Assembly (NCBI GenBank): GCA_964496245.1
Contig: CAZBZG010000216.1
Location: 1-8,198 of the forward strand
Length of the DNA stretch: 8,198 nt
Direction of reading: 5' to 3'
DNA from: CAZBZG01 sp964496245
GTDB taxonomy: Bacteria; Planctomycetota; SZUA-567
A program made the translations under genes and the position numbers. Of this stretch, positions 5,159 through 8,198 are shown in pieces; position 1 is the first letter of the stretch, and every line of letters starts with the position of its first letter. A model generated the notes under the pieces. It made no database searches and had not been told where the DNA came from. It saw nothing but the letters and a program-made list of their open reading frames with translations.

Positions 5159-7378
5159 ATGCCCGACGTCTCCATTTGCCCCAAGTGCGGCGAGCAGGCC
5201 GACACAGCCGGCATGCCCGACGGACGACTCGTCTGCTGCAAGGCCTGCAGCATGGTCTTTCCCGTGGGCCTCAAGCTCGAGGACATGGACGACCAGGCGC
5301 TGGACGCCCCCGATCTGCTGGCCGATACGGAACCGGACGCGTCCGAGGCGTCGGTTTCGGACGCGCCCGCTGAGACGGCGCCCGAGGCCCAGCCGGCCGC
5401 TTTCTCCGAACCCCAGGAGCCAGCCCCAGCCGCGCCGGAAGCGCCAGAGTCCCCGTCCACGCCCACGGTTCCGTACGAAGAAGTCGAGCCCCCGCCTCCG
5501 CCCGAACCCGCAAAGAAACCCACCCTTGCAGAGCAAGAGGAGAGCGCGGCACTCGTGGCACAGGCACGGGAAGCCCTGGACCAGGCCAAGACCTCCGGCA
5601 ACCACGAGGACTACAAGCGCGCCCTGGAAGGGTTTGAGCAGGCCCTGGGCCTCATGCGCAAAAACGAGGAGGCGCACGCCGGCCGGGTCGAGGCGGAGCT
5701 CGCCTTTGCCGAGAAGCTGCTGGCCGAGGGCGCGTTCGACTTGGCCGAACGCCAGCTCCGCCACCGGACCGCCGAACACCGGAAGCTGAACCAGCGCATC
5801 GACGAGGGCCGGCGCCAGCGCGACAGCCGGATCCTGCGCCGGCGTCTGTTGATCGCTGCGTGCGTGCTCCTCGTGCTGGCCGCACTCGGCGTCGCGCTCG
5901 TCCTGCTCACCCCCGACACCGAGGCGCCATCCAAGAAGGTGGACGTCAACGTGACGCAGCCGGGCAGACGCCCGCAGCCGGGCAAGCCGCAGCGCGGCTC
6001 CAAGCAGAGCAGCAAGCCTTCGCGCGCCCGCCCGAAGCGCGACCCCAAGGCGGCCAAGCTCCAGGAACTCCAGCGCAAGGCCACGAAGCAGCTCCGGGAC
6101 CGGCGTTACGAAAAGGCCATCGCAACCGCGAACGAGGCCCTCCAACAGGCGCCGGCGGACTGGCGATCCCACCTCATCCGGGGCGAAGCCCACCTCAACC
6201 TGGGCGATGCCGAGACAGCGCTCGCGGACCTCGAAGAGGTCGTCAAGCAGAGGTCGGACTGGGCGCCAGCTTATTACAGCCGCGGCATCGTGAAGATGCG
6301 CCTCGGCCGGCTCGAGGAGGCCATCCAGGACTACGACCGGGCCATCGAACGCGACAAGAAGATGGGGGCCGCCTACTGCAACCGGGCCCGCGCCAGCCAT
6401 CTCCAAGGCGACCACGCGACCGCCCTCGCCTTCTACAACAAGTCGCTCGAACACGCGCCCAAGCACAACCAGGCCTACTTGGGGCGGGCGCTGGTCAAAC
6501 GCGACCAGGGCGACTTTGCAGCCGCCCTCGCGGACCTCGACCAGGCCGTGGCCAAGGATCCGAAGAACACCGCCGTCCTCAAACAGCGCGCCCAGACCAG
6601 GATCGACCTGGACGACTTCGCGGGCGCCCTGGCGGATTGCGACAAGGCGCTCGCGCTCGCGCCCGCCGACGCCCAGGCCCACGCCCTCAAGGCCGTGGCG
6701 GCCCGCCTGCTCGCGCAAGAGGAGGTGGCAAAGCGTGCGCTCAAGGAGGCCACGGAGCACGGAGCGCAGGCGGAGGCCCTCCAGGCCTTCGTCCAGCAGA
6801 ACGTCGAGGCCGTCCGCCTCCGCCAGAAGGGCAAGGAGCTGGAGGGGCAGGAGCTCACGAAAGCCGACGCCTTTCTGGCGCGGGCCTACCATCGGCTGCA
6901 CGAGCAACGCTTCGAAGATGCGGCCGCAGACTTCAAAGCCGCGCTCGCAGCCCGGCCGGACCTCGGCCCGCGCGTCTATCCGACGCTCATGCAAATCGCC
7001 GAGCGCCAAAGAGACTGGCCCGCCAAGCTGGAGGCGCTCGCCCGCTGGGCGGACGCTGCGCCGGAGAACCCGCGGGCACAAAATGCGTACGCGTGGGAGC
7101 TCTTGACGAGCAAGGACGAGACGCTGCGCGAGCCCGCCAAGGCGCTACCCGTTGCCCGCAGGGCGGTCGAACTGTCTGAATCCAAGAACCCCGCCATCCT
7201 CGACACCCTGGGCCTGGCCCTTTTCCGCAACGGAAAGGTCGAGGAAGCGGTCGCCATCCAGAAAGAGGCTGTGGGACTCCTTCCCGCATCCGCTTCTCCT
7301 GCGAACCGGCGGGAGTTCGAAGAACGCCTGCGCGAATTCGAAAACACACGCGAGAACCGGGACAAACGCACAGACTGA
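5159..7378 (+). CDS. Zinc-ribbon / single-TM / tetratricopeptide-repeat protein
   Basis: A 739-residue membrane-anchored scaffold. Residues 7-30 form a small zinc ribbon, CxxC (C7, C10) with CxxC (C27, C30), like those opening many MJ0042-type proteins. An acidic, proline-rich linker spans about 42-118, and a charged helical region about 122-228 follows. One membrane helix lies at 230-250 (LLIAACVLLVLAALGVALVLL) after an arginine cluster, so by the positive-inside rule the N-terminus is cytoplasmic and the long C-terminal part outside. After a basic linker (251-297), about ten TPR units run to about 715 (for example SRGIVKMRLGRLEEAIQDYD), with a less regular stretch in the middle. TPRs bind proteins, so a role in assembling an envelope or periplasmic complex is likely; the partner is unknown. 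The AraC gene follows after 21 bp. Confidence 0.88.
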   Translation: MPDVSICPKCGEQADTAGMPDGRLVCCKACSMVFPVGLKLEDMDDQALDAPDLLADTEPDASEASVSDAPAETAPEAQPAAFSEPQEPAPAAPEAPESPSTPTVPYEEVEPPPPPEPAKKPTLAEQEESAALVAQAREALDQAKTSGNHEDYKRALEGFEQALGLMRKNEEAHAGRVEAELAFAEKLLAEGAFDLAERQLRHRTAEHRKLNQRIDEGRRQRDSRILRRRLLIAACVLLVLAALGVALVLLTPDTEAPSKKVDVNVTQPGRRPQPGKPQRGSKQSSKPSRARPKRDPKAAKLQELQRKATKQLRDRRYEKAIATANEALQQAPADWRSHLIRGEAHLNLGDAETALADLEEVVKQRSDWAPAYYSRGIVKMRLGRLEEAIQDYDRAIERDKKMGAAYCNRARASHLQGDHATALAFYNKSLEHAPKHNQAYLGRALVKRDQGDFAAALADLDQAVAKDPKNTAVLKQRAQTRIDLDDFAGALADCDKALALAPADAQAHALKAVAARLLAQEEVAKRALKEATEHGAQAEALQAFVQQNVEAVRLRQKGKELEGQELTKADAFLARAYHRLHEQRFEDAAADFKAALAARPDLGPRVYPTLMQIAERQRDWPAKLEALARWADAAPENPRAQNAYAWELLTSKDETLREPAKALPVARRAVELSESKNPAILDTLGLALFRNGKVEEAVAIQKEAVGLLPASASPANRREFEERLREFENTRENRDKRTD

Positions 7379-7399
7379 TCCGCTGCCCTCGGAAGCGCC

Positions 7400-8198
7400 A
7401 TGGACAGACCCTCTCCCCCCGCTTCGGCCGAGATCCGCAAAGGCAGCGTGCAACGCGCGCCCGCTGCAGGTCCCCGTGCGCGCATCGCCCCGAACTTCAA
7501 ACGCCTGGCCGTGGCCGAACGGGCGGAACCCGGGGACGTCAAGCCCCACCGCCACACCGAACACGAAGTGATCCTCGTGGACCGGGGCTGGTACGAGGGC
7601 GCAATCAACGGCACCTGGATGCGCCTCGAACCGGGCGAGGGACTGGTGGTCCAGCCCGGGGACTGGCACGAGGACCGGTTCGAGGGCCCGCTGCGCTACT
7701 TCGGCCTCTGCTTCGACCTCGAGTCCGACCCGCTGCGGCCCGCCCCACCGGGTCTCTTTGTGCAGGGCGTGGAGCCCCGGCAGCAGTGTTTTCGGGCTGA
7801 CCGGGACAAGACCTGGCCCCTGCTGCGGGGCCTTCAGGACGAAGGCGAGGCGCCCGACCCCATGTCCGGTCACGTGCAGGACGCCCTGCTGCTGGCCTTC
7901 TTCTGGCATATGGTGCGGGCGCTCCCCGCCAAAGCCGTCAACCCCGCTTTTCTCGCGCTCTCGGGCGACCAGACCTTTCCCACCCAGCTCTGGCGCCTCT
8001 TTCGCGCACACATCGACGAAGACCTCAGCGTGGCCGACTTCGCCGAAATGCTTCACATGAGCGAGAGCTCGCTCAGCCACAAGTGCAGCGATCTCCTCGG
8101 CATCTCCCCGCGGAAAGCCTTCCTTCAATGCAAGGTCGAACGCGCCCAGCACCTCCTGGTCAACACCGAGCTCTCGGTGAAGGAGGTGGCGGCCGAGC
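7400..8198 (+). CDS. Cupin-domain AraC family transcriptional regulator (partial, C-terminus beyond window)
   Basis: I read this frame directly; it is open from ATG 7400 to the window edge, giving 266 residues. The N-terminal half is an AraC-type cupin. HRHTEHEVILVDRG (50-63) fits cupin motif 1, HxHx3Ex6G, exactly (H50, H52, E56, G63), and PGDWH (86-90) is motif 2, so metal or small-ligand binding is likely. The first HTH of the AraC DNA-binding domain is at about 211-230 (VADFAEMLHMSESSLSHK), followed by the linker helix. The second HTH begins at SVKEVAAE (259-266), where the window ends, so perhaps 25-35 residues are missing. GGAAG lies 4 nt before the ATG, a modest ribosome-binding site. 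It is 21 bp after the TPR stop, so probably co-transcribed, and it may regulate the divergent MFS/oxidoreductase unit. Confidence 0.9.
   Translation, partial: MDRPSPPASAEIRKGSVQRAPAAGPRARIAPNFKRLAVAERAEPGDVKPHRHTEHEVILVDRGWYEGAINGTWMRLEPGEGLVVQPGDWHEDRFEGPLRYFGLCFDLESDPLRPAPPGLFVQGVEPRQQCFRADRDKTWPLLRGLQDEGEAPDPMSGHVQDALLLAFFWHMVRALPAKAVNPAFLALSGDQTFPTQLWRLFRAHIDEDLSVADFAEMLHMSESSLSHKCSDLLGISPRKAFLQCKVERAQHLLVNTELSVKEVAAE

Noticed and set aside
4943..7081. A 712-codon open frame on the minus strand opposite the TPR gene
   Set aside because: It mirrors the TPR codons (repeated Leu/Glu/Val/Gly patterns), has no start-site support, and covers the divergent promoter region.
7376..7402. TPR and AraC genes as one protein joined by stop-codon readthrough, since both are in the same frame
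   Set aside because: A TGA at 7376-7378 is followed by a fresh ATG with a modest ribosome-binding site, and the two proteins are complete, unrelated types. Sharing a frame has a one-in-three chance.
7145..8152. A 335-codon open frame on the minus strand opposite the AraC gene
   Set aside because: The plus strand here encodes a clear cupin and AraC HTH; the minus frame shows no domain and overlaps the end of the TPR gene.

Overview
The window is GC-rich bacterial DNA with long antisense shadow frames and strong G/C-ending codon use. No ribosomal or other phylogenetic marker is present. The gene types seen (a cupin/AraC regulator, a large membrane-anchored TPR protein with a zinc ribbon, a two-module FAD-dependent oxidoreductase with HEAT-like repeats, and an excisionase-type HTH fused to a receiver domain) suggest the Planctomycetota/Verrucomicrobiota/Lentisphaerota-Kiritimatiellota group. 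That placement is an inference from gene style only.

Layout. Positions 1-333 (minus) hold the 5' part of a response regulator whose DNA-binding domain comes before its receiver domain. Its leader (about 334-460) contains a good sigma70-like promoter and an unusual 9-bp-phased repeat. Positions 573-4849 (minus) hold two genes read in the order MFS transporter (4849-3530), then FAD oxidoreductase (3422-573). A 309-bp divergent intergenic region (4850-5158) carries one promoter for each direction. Positions 5159-7378 (plus) encode a zinc-ribbon/single-TM/TPR protein. It is followed 21 bp later by a cupin-AraC regulator that runs off the window end (7400-8198).

How the genes may work together. 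The AraC regulator has an intact cupin metal-binding motif and is encoded close to the divergent transporter/oxidoreductase pair. A plausible but unproven reading is a small catabolic unit: the MFS protein imports an organic substrate, the FAD enzyme oxidises it in the cytoplasm, and the AraC protein senses a ligand and controls the pair. The TPR protein looks like a generic envelope scaffold. The HTH-receiver protein appears to be a separate signalling unit with its own promoter.

There are no RNA genes, CRISPR arrays, insertion sequences or convincing rho-independent terminators in the window. The most unusual items are the HTH-first response regulator with its 9-bp repeat leader, and the oxidoreductase, which carries two Rossmann modules, the first with a degenerate flavin motif.
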